A DNA stretch of 64,000 nt from the NCBI GenBank assembly GCA_003290165.1, contig QNQO01000830.1:186001-250000 (forward strand), given 5' to 3'. Shown piece after piece: positions 1 to 11,830 of this stretch (positions within the stretch are counted from its first letter, which is position 1; each line of letters opens with the position of its first letter). The notes below the pieces were generated by a model. The model saw only the letters and a program-made list of their open reading frames with translations, had not been told where the DNA came from and did not search any database. The translations under genes were made by a program, and so were the position numbers. Origin of the DNA: Berberis thunbergii (lineage: Eukaryota; Streptophyta; Magnoliopsida; Ranunculales; Berberidaceae).

Positions 1-427
1 TCTCCCTCACCGTTCTGCTCTCCCCTCTCCTATTGATCAACCTGTGTTGTCCACGCCCAACTAGTTTCGCCGTGTTCTCCCTCTCCAACGTGCTCTACTT
101 CTCGCCGTGATCTCCTTCTCCGTTTCTGGTCTCTCATTCTCAACACACTCCTTCTCCGAGATCTGATCTTCTTTGGCTTCGTCAACTCCCGGAGCAACTT
201 CAATTTCATTGATAACAACATCGAATATCACCGATTCGCGACTTCACAGATTTGATCTCTGTTTCATTAAAAGACGCAGGTGAGTGTACGCTTGTTTTCG
301 TTCGTTTTTGCAATTTTTTGCTTGAATCGGTTCGCAATCTGAGCTTTAGTAACTCTTGCTCAGTAGCTCAGGTATCTCTTTTACTGATTTTTTCGTTGTA
401 GATTAGCAATGGCAGTGATTAGCTAGG
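1..427 (+). other. Leader-like DNA upstream of the LOG copy
   Basis: This CT-rich stretch precedes the first recognisable LOG exon. A donor-like AG|GTGAGT lies near 280-286, so it resembles a 5' untranslated exon followed by an intron. No open frame with a recognisable product is present. It probably travelled with the LOG gene copy, which is inference from position only. Confidence 0.35.
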
Positions 428-1953
428 GTTCTGTGGGAGCAAATCTGGCAACAAGAAAGCCTTCAGTGATGCTGCTCTTGATTTGGGAAATGAACTGGTT
501 TGTGTTCTTATGAACTCAATCTTTAAGGGTTCGTAATGGGTTTTTAATGTTTTTTGTTATCATATTGAGTTCTTTCTTCTTCTATTCATTCATTTTGGGT
601 TTCTGGATTAGAGATTGGTTTAGTGATTACTTGTGTTGTACTGATTTTTATAGATTGGTGTCTTAGTTTTTATTGATTTTTGCAGGTAAGAAGAAGAATA
701 GATTTACTATAAGGTGGTGGAAGTGTTGGATTGATTGGTTTGATATCTCAAAAGGTATATGATGGTGGTTGCCATGTTCTTGGGTAATTAAGAAAGATGG
801 GGGGTGGGGGGGGGGGTTCTTTATTCTTTTAGTTGTTCAATCTTTATTGACATAAATCATTCATTATTGTTAAGCTATTTACTTGTTGGTCTCATGGAGT
901 TCTTATCTTGGTTTTTGCTACTCAGGGTCATTCCAACAGCTCTTGTGCCTATTGAGGTATGCGGTATGCCTTCACTATATCTTCAATTACAATGCTTTGG
1001 TGTCTTCACATTTTTTGTAGATAAAAAAGGATGAAAATATATGTGCGTCATGTACTTTTATAGCTTTTAACAGTTCGCCCAAAATAGCCATTTGATAGAT
1101 GAACTAAGAAAGCTCTTAAAACTTTCTAACAGATATCCTGAGCTGGCATTATAATTTCACAAAGCTATCTTGATAGAAAAATGTCACTTGTGTCTGGTGA
1201 AGCTTTATTAAACCACGTGAAGGATAAGTTCTTATAACCTCTCACATTGGGCTTGGGTTTCAATTATATATGCTAAATGTCTTTACGGTCTCTTAGCAAC
1301 AACCACTTCTTCTTTTTTTTTTCTTTTTTTTTTTTGTAATAAACCTCTTAATAATTCTTCTGGTGAAAGTGTGGGTGATGTTAAAATTGTAGCAGATATG
1401 CATGAGCGAAAAACAGAAATGGCTCAACAATCTGATGCCTTTATTGCTCTTCCTGGTAAGCTTTTAAACGCAGGTCAACATGCATACATCTATCTGGTCT
1501 TATTACTAGATTTTTGCATCATTATTTGTTTGATTTAGGGGGATATGGGACCATGGAAGAGCTTTTGGAGATAATAACATGGTCACAGCTTGGAATTCAC
1601 AAAAAACCGGTAATCCATCAATCTCCATGCTACGAAAATTGAAATGAAATTTCATGATAATTGAGCTATGTTGTAATGGGTGTTTGCTCAGATTGGTCTT
1701 CTAAATGTTGAAGGCTACTATAATCCTTTGCTTGCATTGTTCGACAATGGCGTTCGGGATAGTTTTATCCTTCCAGCTGCGAGCAAATTGTTATCTCTGC
1801 CCCAACTGCGAGAGAATTGCTAGAAAAGATAGAGGTAAAAAATCTACTATTTCATATTTAAGCACCTAAAAGTGACTCTGATCTGTCAAAATTTTACAGC
1901 AATACTCTCCAGCTCATGAACATGTTGCGCCTCACAGTAGCTGGCAGATATAG
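428..1953 (+). pseudogene. LOG: LOG-type cytokinin riboside 5'-monophosphate phosphoribohydrolase, broken copy
   Basis: LOG enzymes convert cytokinin nucleotides directly to active free-base cytokinins in the cytosol. Seven exon-like blocks with GT-AG borders follow the family order: 428-496 (FCGSKSGNKK), 686-783 (GGGSVGL and YDGGCHVLG), 926-956 (VIPTALVPIE), about 1356-1455, 1540-1609, 1692-1834 and 1900-1953. The signature PGGYGTMEE spans the 1455/1540 junction and is followed by [12 protein letters not shown] and [13 protein letters not shown]. The copy is dead as written. The VYGGG region near 709-714 reads a stop codon in place of tyrosine, and a one-base loss near 1781-1784 shifts the frame before the [10 protein letters not shown] segment. 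No initiator ATG exon is certain. The wording is closest to the LOG1/LOG5 type from memory. Its position left of a CACTA right end suggests it was captured by the transposon. Confidence 0.85.
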
Positions 1954-2099
1954 CGGCGGGTAGTTACCAAAGATGACTTGTAAAGATGTGAGGTATTTTG
2001 TGTATTCTAGCTCTTCAATTTACTTAGTTCCATAAATTCCTATTTTTATTCTGACATTGTGTTTAATTTACTTTCCACTGTTTTGTCGCTGACATCTAC

Positions 2100-2960
2100 C
2101 ATACTCTAGTTGCAGGATACTTATGCAATCTCAATTTTCACCCAACCTTCCAGGTAACTACTAAAGATTATTTCAATTTTCATTCTACCTTCCTTTGCTA
2201 CTACTATTGTAGGTTATTTCACAATAGGTCTTCTGCAGGAAATCTCCAAAGTGACAGAGGGTACAAAAAGACAAGGTCTAACATACATAATAATAAGCTT
2301 ATTTCACAATCCAATGATTTTAGGAGCACTGGTGCTCGCTTATTCTAAATTACAATGAAAATTTGTATTTAAGAGCTGTTGCCTGAGATGCTTCGATATC
2401 CTTACTTAGCAGTCATGGAGCCTATCTTCCATGAAGAGTTGCCAAAGATTGATGAAAATAGTAGCCACAAGTAAGTAGAACAAGATCGTTGTTCATGTGA
2501 GAGGAAGTATTTCCATCCTTCCTAACTATAGTCGAATGGATTTCAGGGTGTTTTTATTTTTTTATTTGAAGCCAAGAACAAATTGCTTTTATTAATGAAG
2601 GTCCATTTGAGCTATATACTAAATCATACAGATATCTATCAGTTGTAGTTTAGCTTCATTCTCGAACATAGATATTATGCTAGTCATATAACATCATTAT
2701 CTTTTCAATTAACTGCAGCATTTGAAGTTCTTCAGAACTGGAAAACAAGATCACAGCTGAGCTCACCGTGTTTCTGGGAAAAGTTGAGTATAGTTCTCCA
2801 GCTGGTGTTCATTGGAAGCTTGTTATCAATTTTATATGGAGGAGGGTATGCAGTTTTTGTACAAAGAGATCAAAAGTCATCGACAAAGGGGCAGAAAACT
2901 ACCCCATCAATGTAGAACTTGGCCTGAGGTGAAAAAAACACAAGTTACATGATCATGCAA
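2100..2960 (+). pseudogene. Unidentified exon fragments with a C-terminal membrane segment
   Basis: Several short blocks flanked by AG and GT signals read in the plus direction. One at about 2373-2470 encodes LLPEMLRYPYLAV and FHEELPKID. A block from about 2718 reads FEVLQNWKTRS, then a hydrophobic stretch (LQLVFIGSLLSILYGG), a short polar tail and a stop near 2914. That looks like the end of a single-pass membrane protein. I do not recognise the family. The location between the LOG and SLU7 copies makes a third captured gene likely. Confidence 0.35.
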
Positions 2961-4787
2961 GATTACCTGAGGTGGCTGAAGTTACAAGTTAGGAAGAAAA
3001 TTGAGTTATATCTAGAGATTGCACATGATTGTAGCGCACCTAACTGCCTACTTGGTACTTATTGTGCTTATAGTTACTGAATTATTGCTTTGGTTATTTT
3101 TTCAATTTTGTTAAGAGATTTTACTTCTAAACATAAGTTAGAACTGCTTGTATGACGAATACAGCATGCAGTATTTGGGTGAAAAGTACGCTCTTGATCC
3201 CTACTGCAGGAACTCCTATTGCAGGATTGAAATTGCACTGCTCTCATTCTGCTACCCTTTCTCCCTACCGCAGACTCCTAGTGCATGGTTTGTAGTTGCT
3301 TTTAAATCTGTATCATTATTGGCTAATCTATTACATCAAAATGGTGTTTACAGAAACAAGGGCGTTTCAAGTGCCTAAGATATGACTAAGACATTTTTGG
3401 CTTTTTTTTCCGACCTACAGTAAATACAATTCTTTTATTGGAGCAATTCGTTTGATGCCACTATCTTGTCTTGTTCTTACAGTTGAGAACTTGTTGGAGG
3501 TACCAATGGAGATGCAATCTATTATCACATGAAAACAAGGTCAAGTTCTTGATGTAGGTAGTTTCATTTGTCTTTTGAATCAGAAAATTTTAGGGGCGAA
3601 ATGGAAAACCAAAACTGGAAAGAAAAGAAAGAACATGGGAAATGTTTAATGCAAAGCTACCTTTTTTCTTTCCTAGTTTGGTTAAGTGTTCTGGGATATT
3701 AAAAAACTTGATAAGTGAAGCTTGTAGTATCAGTAATTATTAAGAAATGGATTCTTTGTTTTTGTAATGTACTGAGGCCATCCATTATCCCATTGTACAT
3801 CAATATGACATAATTCATCTTTATGTTGTTAAAAGATGACATTTCTGAGAAGTAGAACAAACTAACGAGGGATTGGTGAATGAAGATAATAAGCCCTTCG
3901 CAATCCACCATAAAAAAGTGATCAAATTCCTTTTGAGTTGGGCTCTTGTGGAAGTCCAATGCTGTGATAACCATGAATCACAAACTTCCACATGTTTTCA
4001 ATGTCAAGCAGTTCATAATTGAAGGAAGACTCTCCTGTTTCTTTCTTGGTATATAGCTTAATTCGTAACTTAATCCAAAGACTTAATGAAAAGTCTTTTG
4101 TCATTGTAACCTGGTCCTGCCCTTTTTGATATTCTGTCGTTCTTTTCCTCAAGGGAGAGATATCATTACCCTGGGGGCACCAGCCATGTTCTGCTTGTAA
4201 TTTGTTATTGACACTGGTATCTGTTTTATTTATTTAGAATGTTTAGCCACCCATTGAATGTTTAGTATGTTTTCTTCTTTGCTCAGTTGGATTGAATTGA
4301 AGGTTAGGAGAACTGCTGTAATTGGATGTGGACATTATGATTCAGAGGGTGTACATTTATAGTACAATGCATTTCAATGTCGTCAGTTTATTCTCTGTAT
4401 TTTATTTAAGTAAGGCTGGTCTTCAAATCAAAACAAATAAGATATTTATTTAAAAGTGAGGTTTTATTGGCCTGTGTGGAACACTTGAAGTATGGAAGTG
4501 AGTTCCTTTCAAGTTGTATACTTTGTAATGTCTGTGCTGCAACTGATTGATGTTACTGTCTTCAAAAGTGCATGTTATTTTATTTTCAGCTTTCATATGA
4601 ATTCAGTGAGGAAGGCCAAAGTCCAAAGAGATTTTTATTTTCAATCCAAAGGAAACTTCATTGATGTGTAATTCAGCTTTCATATGAATTGTTTGAGTTT
4701 CTGGACACTTTTAGAACATCCATATTTTCATCAATTAGTTTGTTCTTAATTTCTTGTCTTCACTTAACATTTTACCTAATAAATCAG
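2961..4787. other. Non-coding stretch between fragments
   Basis: About 1.8 kb of AT-rich DNA without a frame I can assign. Short open frames here have no family-like motifs. It may be intron or flank sequence carried with the captured genes. Confidence 0.4.
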
Positions 4788-5215
4788 GCCTACATCTAAA
4801 TAGCAATGGACAAATTGGAGCTGAATTTTTGTTGAAGAATGACAAGGTTATAAAGGAGAGCTTGAAGTCTAAAACAGAAGACTCAATTATGGAGAAGTAT
4901 GGTAATGCAACTCCTGATGAAGAACTTCTAAGAGAGCTTCTTCTAGGACAGGTAAGGCGGTTGCCAATCTAATAGGGCTTATTGGTAGAAGTATTTCTCC
5001 AAATTTCATATGCTTCCATTTTCATATTTTAAGACAAATGTTTTGTTGGTATTTGCAGACGAGTGCATTATTGCCCAGAAAGAAGTATGAAGAAGATGTT
5101 TACATTAATAACCACACAACTGTTTGGGGTTCATGGTGGAAAGATAATCAGTGGGTTACAAGTGTTGCAAGCAAACAATTAGGAATAGCTACTGTATAGG
5201 TGCAGCTGGAATTGG
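4788..5215 (+). pseudogene. SLU7: SLU7 pre-mRNA splicing factor fragment
   Basis: SLU7 acts in the spliceosome at the second step of splicing, in 3' splice-site choice. Two exons are visible. Exon 4788-4951 encodes the stretch ending in [20 protein letters not shown], followed by a GT donor. Exon 5059 onward encodes [12 protein letters not shown] and [11 protein letters not shown], the conserved central block of plant SLU7. One base is missing at the WGYKCC position (about 5153-5156), so the zinc-knuckle start and the following YCIGAAGI segment lie in a different frame. The exon normally encoding the SERQVEYDRAG segment is absent. This is a small internal fragment of a protein of over 500 residues and cannot be functional as SLU7. 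Confidence 0.85.
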
Positions 5216-5439
5216 GGTTACAAGTGCTGCAAGCAAACAACTGTTTTTGTTGTTAGTGATCCTATTTGGATTCTATAATGTCAATGTCCACCAATAGTAC
5301 AATATATATGATGATTCGAATGTTTATAATTTTGAGTTGATAGCAAAAAAATATAATTTTGTTGTTAGTGATCCTATTTGGATTCTATAATGCGAATGTT
5401 TATACTTTTGAGTTGAAAATAATTAACAGTTGATAGCAA

Positions 5440-5676
5440 AAAATAAATAAAAAAAAAAAAAAATTGTTATGTATACTAAAAACGCTATGGTAGACTCTAC
5501 TATAACATTTCAGAAACGCTATAAAAGGATCTACCATAGCGTTTTTAAAACGCTATAAAAGCCAGACTTTCTATAGCGGTTTTAAACCGCTATAATAGAC
5601 CCAGGGTCTTTACTAAAACGCTATGGTATACCATAGCGTTTTTGAACTGCTATTAAAGGACTTTTTTTTTGTAGTG
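5440..5676 (+). mobile_element. CACTA (En/Spm) right terminus with palindromic subterminal repeats
   Basis: The segment ends in TTTTTTTTGTAGTG, the inverse of a CACTACAA terminus. Inside it are several copies of a short palindromic unit built on TAGCGTTTNNAAACGCTA, spaced 20-60 bp apart. The same units, and a shared AGACCCAGGG tag, occur next to the CACTA left ends at 42314 and 43836, so they belong to one family. The matching left end of this element is not in the window, so everything from 1 to 5676, including the LOG and SLU7 fragments, is probably its cargo. Confidence 0.8.
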
Positions 5677-6680
5677 ATACGACTGTATGTTCTGCGTGTT
5701 ATTAAAATCAGGTCGAGGAGATGCCATATTGGGAGCCACTCCTAATACAGGAGAGCATTCTCCAGCTGCGAGGGGATCAAATTTTGGCTGTGACAAAACC
5801 ATATCCTTTGTAATGATGCAGTCTGTTTTTGACAAAACAGAGCGACACAACTCCTCTGTTTGGGCAGCTCTCTGCAGCCCTGGATCAGTTTGTTCCACCT
5901 TAACCTCACCAGCTGAAACACTAGCTACACCTCGCGACACTGTCGCTTGGTTGGCTCTAGAGTTGTTGTTTTTGTTCGTGTCGTCAAAAAAATTATTCTT
6001 CGCCCCTGAATTGACCGCATCCTCCTGTTGTAACTGCTGTTCCTATTTTCCAATAACATGTGCAATCTCCGAAATTTTATACCCCGCCTCTAGGAGGCAT
6101 TCCTCCGTAGATTCTGGAACGAGCTCAGTATTGTCATGTACCATTTTCTCATTCTCATTTTCATCAATATTTTCTGTAAGTGACTCAAATTTATTTGACA
6201 ACACCACCTTAACTAGATCCATGGCCACCGACCTCTTCTCCCCAACTTCTTCATTAATCTCCTCCCCCTGGCTATCTTTGCTCCACTCAGACCCACTGCT
6301 GGTTTAGTTTTTTTGGTAACGGGAACATATTGTTGCTTTATAGTGTTGGTTTCGACCTTGGGCTTGGGCGCCTTCTCCGCTTTACTTGAATCAGAAGCTC
6401 TCCCACCACCCTTCAGACCTAGCTTTTTTCTACAAAACTCTTCTTGATGCCCTATCAAAGAACAAAAATCATAGTATTTGAAGCCTGAATATTCTATCTT
6501 CTGCCAGAAACCCCTATTATTGGCCCTATTAATCCAAACTCTAGATGGTAATTTCTCTGCCAAAGTCATCTCCACGCATACACGAGCAAAACCCCCTATT
6601 ATTGGTAATTAAAGACTCTTAAAAGCCACAAACCCAACACATGGTTTAAAAATAATTAGAAAGACATTCTTACCCTTTAA
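5677..6680 (-). pseudogene. LINE ORF1 (gag-like) remnant
   Basis: The minus strand encodes pieces typical of plant L1-type ORF1: EMTLAEKLPSRVWINR, a knuckle-like YDFCSLIGHQEEFCRKK, then a basic and acidic tail rich in Lys, Glu and Ser. The first cysteine of the CCHC knuckle is replaced by tyrosine. Frames are interrupted between 6575 and 5690. The CACTA end at 5676 abuts it directly, so the transposon apparently landed inside this older LINE piece. The nucleic-acid-binding role is known for the family; this copy is decayed. Confidence 0.6.
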
Positions 6681-7539
6681 GTGACCAATTTCCAAAATAG
6701 AATCACAAGATAATATCTTGAGCCTTGACTCAATTCAGTACAAGTCTCCCGCCGCTATTAGTCTTCTTTATCCATCTCTAGCATCAACCTCTCTTTGGGT
6801 TAAGAAAACCATTCAACATGGGTCACTTTCAATCTCTTATATACAACCACCACCGTGCATTCCTTTGATTTCTTCTCAACTACAATTAATATGGTTTCTA
6901 AATATAGCTTTAACACCGAACATTGAAAATGCATTAGAATTTGATTTCAATCTCTTAAAACATTATTCAATATGACATACTGATTTCCATATTGACTTCC
7001 TATATTTGAATCGGGATATGATTAATCAAAATTCATTCACTTTCTTAAAACCAACGATAAGTTTAGATTTTTTTATTTTTTCACTTCTAGATTATCCAAC
7101 AAGAATCTATGAGTTGTGTTTCAGGGACATGAAACAACTTTAAAAAATATATCAAATTGCGTTAAACGATTGCATATTTCTTTTGTTTCAATGAAACTTG
7201 AATTTGAATATATAAATAACAACATCACATCAATATGTTTAGGAATATGGATATATTTATCTTTTAGTCATGGTTTGGGTTTGTAGCTTTTAATAGTCTT
7301 TTGAATTACAAAAGGCAGAGCTTTTGAAACATTTTCAATTGTTAGGGTCTTATGTGGTCTGTAATTATAAAAAAAATAGGCCTTATAAATTATATTCCCA
7401 TTTATTTTCATGTATCCCTTTTTAAAGTTGGGGGTTGCAAGTAGCCAAACAAGATTAAGGATCCAATGGTGGATGATTGTAATGACCCGGGTGTGTGTGC
7501 GGGAAACACTATTCCATCCACCACTCCCGAGTGAGTCCT
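6681..7539. other. AT-rich intergenic DNA upstream of the dynein light chain gene
   Basis: No frame here has recognisable motifs. The region is AT-rich with simple T and A runs. It may hold distal promoter elements of the gene starting at 7822, but none can be pinned from sequence alone. Confidence 0.4.
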
Positions 7540-7821
7540 CTTTCACACGCAAAGCATAAATAAAAGGTAAGGTTAAAAAAAGAAAGAAAAAGCTTGAACG
7601 GTCTCCAAACAAGGTAGGGTCGTTGATTGCCGATGATTTGGGCGTCCCTCCCTCTTCCTTTTTGTCGCTATTTCTTTCTTTCCCATCTTTGACTGACTAC
7701 TCAGTAAGTAAGTTAGTGGAAGACAACACCATAAAACATTTCCTTTTCTGTTCAAAGTAAAAGAAGAAGAAAAAAGAAAAAGAGCGTTGTGTGTGTGTGT
7801 GAGTGAAAGAGTGAGGATGAA
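7540..7821 (+). promoter_or_regulatory. Proximal promoter and 5' leader of the dynein light chain gene
   Basis: A TATA-like CATAAATAAAAGG lies at about 7555-7567. It is followed by GA-rich tracts and a (GT)n run at about 7788-7800, typical of plant 5' leaders. An ATG at 7817 opens a 16-codon frame that overlaps the main start out of frame and stops at 7867. The main ATG at 7822 has G at +4 and a purine at -3, a good context. The transcription start is inferred. Confidence 0.4.
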
Positions 7822-8055
7822 ATGGAGGCTGCAGAGGCAGAGTTGGAGCGAAGGAGCAGATTTCTGAGTGGTCTAATACAGAAGAAGAAAGTAGTCGAAG
7901 AGAAAGATCAACATGAACGTCTCAATGTTCGAGTTAGAGCTGCTGATATGCCTGTCTCTCTTCAAAATCGTGCATTTCGCTGCACTAGAGACTTCCTTGA
8001 CTCCACGCCCAACAACAAACTTGACAGCAAATGCCTTGCTCTTGCTTTGAAGAAG
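7822..8055 (+). CDS. LC8-type dynein light chain, exon 1 (residues 1-78)
   Basis: The exon encodes 78 residues starting MEAAEAELERRSRFLSG, a charged and helical N-terminal extension, followed by VRVRAADMPVSLQNRAF, which starts the LC8 fold. It ends in LALALKK at a GTAATA donor in phase 0. Joined to 25912-26067 it gives a 129-residue protein. LC8 proteins are small homodimeric hubs that bind short linear motifs in partner proteins. Angiosperms lack dynein heavy chains, so in plants they act outside a classical dynein motor. The canonical animal protein is 89 residues, so this one carries about 40 extra N-terminal residues, as several plant LC8-like proteins do. No stops or frameshifts are seen, so this is the one host gene here that looks functional. 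Confidence 0.9.
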
Positions 8056-8531
8056 GTAATAAACCACCCCTTTCAATCTTCTCCTCTGTTTTTTAGCTTT
8101 TATTTTTTCCTTGTTACATATTTTTCTGGTCTGGGGTTCTTTTTGTGTAAGAAAAAAATTTGTGCACTGCAACGGTATAGTTGTTGTTCATATAAAGAAA
8201 CACCCATTTTTGTTTGGGAATCACAGTCTCCACTAATTCATTTTCTTTTTTAAAAAAATATGGTTGAAGTGTGTTGAAATATATTTGATTATACTTAATT
8301 AGGTTACGATGCAGAGGTAAAATGAGCTCTTTTACTTTGGGGAGTTAAGTTTGTTCATGTCGAGAAAACAGGTTTATTTTTTTATTTTATGAAGAATGTC
8401 AATAAACTGAAAAGAAAGCTACATACGCAAAATTTGAGTGAATAGTCTTCTATTCAGTATAACTTGTATTGAGAGCTGATTAATGTTAGGATAAAATTTT
8501 GCCTCACACCTGGGACTGAGAATGACACTCA

Positions 8532-8849
8532 GGGTGTGTTTGGTTGCATGGAATCCCATGCCATCAGAATCCATGAGGAGACACCTACATTTTAGGCTAA
8601 ACTCTATATTCACCATTTGACTACCATTTGACTTTGTGATCAATGGTGGGAATGGAAGTCTCATGGACATGAGAATCTCACTCCTTGGTCCCCCAAGGCA
8701 TGTGATTCTCATGTTCATGGGATTTCCATTCCCACCATTGATCACAAAATCAAATGATGGATGTAGAGTGATACATTAATTTAGCCTAAAATGTAGGGGT
8801 CCTCTCATGGATTCCCATGGCATAAGATTCCATGCAACCAAACACACCC
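8532..8849. mobile_element. MITE with long inverted repeats, 318 bp
   Basis: The element begins GGGTGTGTTTGGTTGCATGG and ends with its inverse. It is flanked on both sides by TCA (8529-8531 and 8850-8852), a 3-bp target duplication. The two halves are near-perfect complements around about 8690, so it folds back along nearly its whole length. No coding capacity is present. The ends and 3-bp duplication resemble PIF/Harbinger (Tourist-like) MITEs, although the duplication is not the usual TWA. A relative lies at 24780. Confidence 0.85.
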
Positions 8850-8852
8850 TCA

Positions 8853-11365
8853 ATGGCATCCTAGCACTTATAACAGTCTCTGAACCAGTGGCATGCTTAT
8901 CTAACAACTTTGATATTTAGATATTTTTTCTTCCCATTTGTTGTTCACTGAAATGTTTCATTCCGTGATCTTGGCTTATCATTTTTTATTTTGCTGCCCA
9001 AGACCTTTAGGATCAGATAACACCTTCCAAATTCCTCGTGAATTTCTCAAAATCCCACAATTTTCACAGCCGTTCTTGATGGTTTGCCCTATTCTTTTGC
9101 TTGCCATGAGTACCTTCCAAACTACCAACTCTCTAGACTCTTTCCATACTTTATGAAATCTCTTGCAAGGTTGATGTATTACTCTGTCCCCTTTCAAATA
9201 AAAAAGTTTACGATGAGGCTCCTATTTTCATGTAGGTCTCTGGGGCTATTCAACTATCCACTTGCCTGCAACCTGACCATGTATTTTTAATCAAAACAAC
9301 TTAATAACTATAAGCGGGTTTGTTGTTACGTGGATGATTGAGATGAACCCCCACATGAACAAGATTAAGACCCCCCTTTAAAAGTTGTTGCTTTCTAGTA
9401 TCACATCTTGCAAATGTAGACTGCAGAGCTACTTGATATGCATACTTCGAATTGCCACTAAGCTTGTACTATTACTTGTTCAGCTACTTCAAATAGCCAC
9501 AGATATGTGGCTCAATTCGAGTACACGATGCCGATCCCATTCCTAGCTCCATACCCGTTCACATATCCCAAGACACCCCCTCCTCCTCATTAGGGTCAGG
9601 TCGGCCCAAATTGCCATAATTACTGAAAAATGAAAGCCTTCACCTTGAATTAATATGGAAGAGAAAGTTGAAGTCATTTTGTGAAATAGTCACATGCAAT
9701 GAATCTATTGCATATGAACTCAATATGATAAGAATTTAAACATGAATGATACTTTTATCCAAGGATTGTGATTTTGTTTTTTGAGGTAATTTCGATAAGT
9801 TGATTTTAAGAAATATTTCGTTGTGTATAAAAAAACGTAAAAATTCCGATTGTAATTTTGAATTTATCAATATAATTTAAGCATTTTAAACTCTTAAATA
9901 CTACATAAAGAGTACTACAAGATTCATAATGTCATACAAACAATGTATTGCATAAGAATCACTTATATAACAAAATGTTAATACTAAATTAAAGTTAAAA
10001 CGGGTTAAAATGTAGGAAAATTGAGATTGGTCTAACGAAATAAATTAATATTTCGGATTTCGAAAGAAATTTCGGTAACTCGAAAAAGAGAAATATTCGG
10101 TGAAATTTTGTTATTTTTCGAGAAATCACATTCCTTGCTTTTATCATCTGAGTGGACTTGGAGAAGTCTCTGGAGATCGAACTTTTAAAGAAATGAGTTT
10201 TTCCAAGAACTCTTTCTCCGTTCTTTCTAATCACCGTTGTTAGTGGTTGTGATCTTACTTATGGCTTCTCTAGGTGGTGATCCTTACTTTCTTGACACGT
10301 GTCTTGAATTAGGAATTGGAATGAGCCTCCTTTCAAAATTTTGTGGGACATCTCTAACAAGTTAGAATTAGCAAAGCTCATTGGATTCAGATGCGTGTCC
10401 ATGCTTTCGATAAAAAATGAAGCGGTGCAAAAGTCCACAATCAAAATTCATAAAGGCTCTCTTGAGGGCGATTTGGGTGGTTTTCGTGGTAGGAACACAG
10501 TTGTTTGAGGAGATCAAAGATTTTGCACTTTGGGGAAGGGGATGTTATGCTACTGTCTTGATGATTTATGGTTTTTCTTTGGGTTCTCAACCATCTTGAG
10601 GATCAGTTGGTGGAGCATGGTGCGTCTTCAAACTAGAATTCTTGTATTCTTGTAGACCCAAATTAGTGGACCGAATTCTTAAAGAGGACTTTGTTGATGA
10701 CCTTGAAAAAGTTATGAAGGAAAAGAGAGGACTAATGTGGGAAGAGTGTGGTTGTGTTGATTGGTAACATTCCCATGGGTGGAATATCTTCTTCTGGACA
10801 TTGGATTTAATGATGATTTTGTGTGTATGTATAACCTATGCCTTGTAAGCTCCTTTTGGGCCTCCAGCAGGCAGGATTGTAACACTAATTCACGTAAAAA
10901 TATAACTTTTAAGAGTATGAATAACATTGGTGTGGTGGTGCTCTTTTGTTGGTGTAGTTATTAACATGTGTGGTGGTGCCCTGTAAGCTCTTCACCCTCA
11001 CTCCAACTTCGATCAACATCCACACCTTGTCAATTGCCTTTCTCCATCTATCTCCATCCATCGCCCTCCCTCGAAAGCCCGTCATCTTCCCCGTCTTAGC
11101 TAGTCCTTAAGCCCCAATTTCCCCTCCATGTTTCTGGTCATGACGAAGTAGAAGTCGAAAGTCCCTGCTGAAATATATAAATCACTCTCTGCGTCTGATT
11201 GTTCACTTAACCCCTTGTCCCCCATGGCTATTTTCACCCCCTAAATTTGTCAGTATCACCACTAAGTTCTTGTTTAGGACTCGCCACCGCCGAACAGTAT
11301 TGATGATCAAATTTGGGTCAATTTTCCGAAAATTTTTGGCGACAAGTTTGCACGCAATATTCAAT
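8853..11365. other. Intronic DNA without recognisable genes
   Basis: About 2.5 kb inside the large intron. Open frames are short and lack family motifs. The 9.8-10.1 kb part is strongly AT-rich. I see nothing I can name. Confidence 0.4.
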
Positions 11366-11830
11366 TAATGACGCGAGTTTCTTGTGCGACAACGGTTAAT
11401 TGCCGAAATTATTTTTTGAAGCGTGTTCTTGATTTGTTTGTTGATGCTCCAAATAATTACAAAGGCAAGGTTAGATGTCGCCTTCGGCTTGAACACTTCA
11501 CCGTGTGTTTTCTCTATTGCTGCTTGTGCTCATATGACTTCCTTGGCTTCAAGCTCGAGGACGAGCTTCTTCAACCCAGTGATGTTGATAGAATTAGCAT
11601 ATTTATTAATATTAGGAATAATAATATTTTAGTAATATCAGGCATTCACTTATTTTTGTAATAGGGATTCCAATTAGGGTTCTCATATTTGTTTCCCATT
11701 AGGTTTATAGTTTGATTTAGAAGACAGGTTAGTTATGAATAAGGCATAGGCTGCACATTGTTAGTTAGTTGATTGAATAAAAGCTATTTGTTATTAGTTT
11801 ATTTAGTTATTTTTTGTTTACTAAAATTTC
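11366..11830 (+). mobile_element. Remnant of an LTR retroelement 3' end
   Basis: The plus strand reads a short tail GFKLEDELLQPSDVD; the nucleotide phrase CTTCTTCAACCCAG recurs at about 17680 just before an LTR-like repeat. It is followed at about 11578 by sequence with LTR-like phrases (TTAGTAAT, GGTTAGTTATGAATAAGGC). This suggests the end of a polyprotein followed by a 3' LTR, heavily decayed. The boundaries are approximate and no second LTR was found. Confidence 0.35.

Noticed and set aside
804..1034. 76-codon plus frame as a small gene
   Set aside because: It covers intron and exon 3 of the LOG copy (VIPTALVPIE) and is not a separate gene.
5687..6307. 206-codon plus-strand open frame
   Set aside because: It is antisense to the LINE ORF1 remnant on the minus strand, which carries the recognisable motifs.
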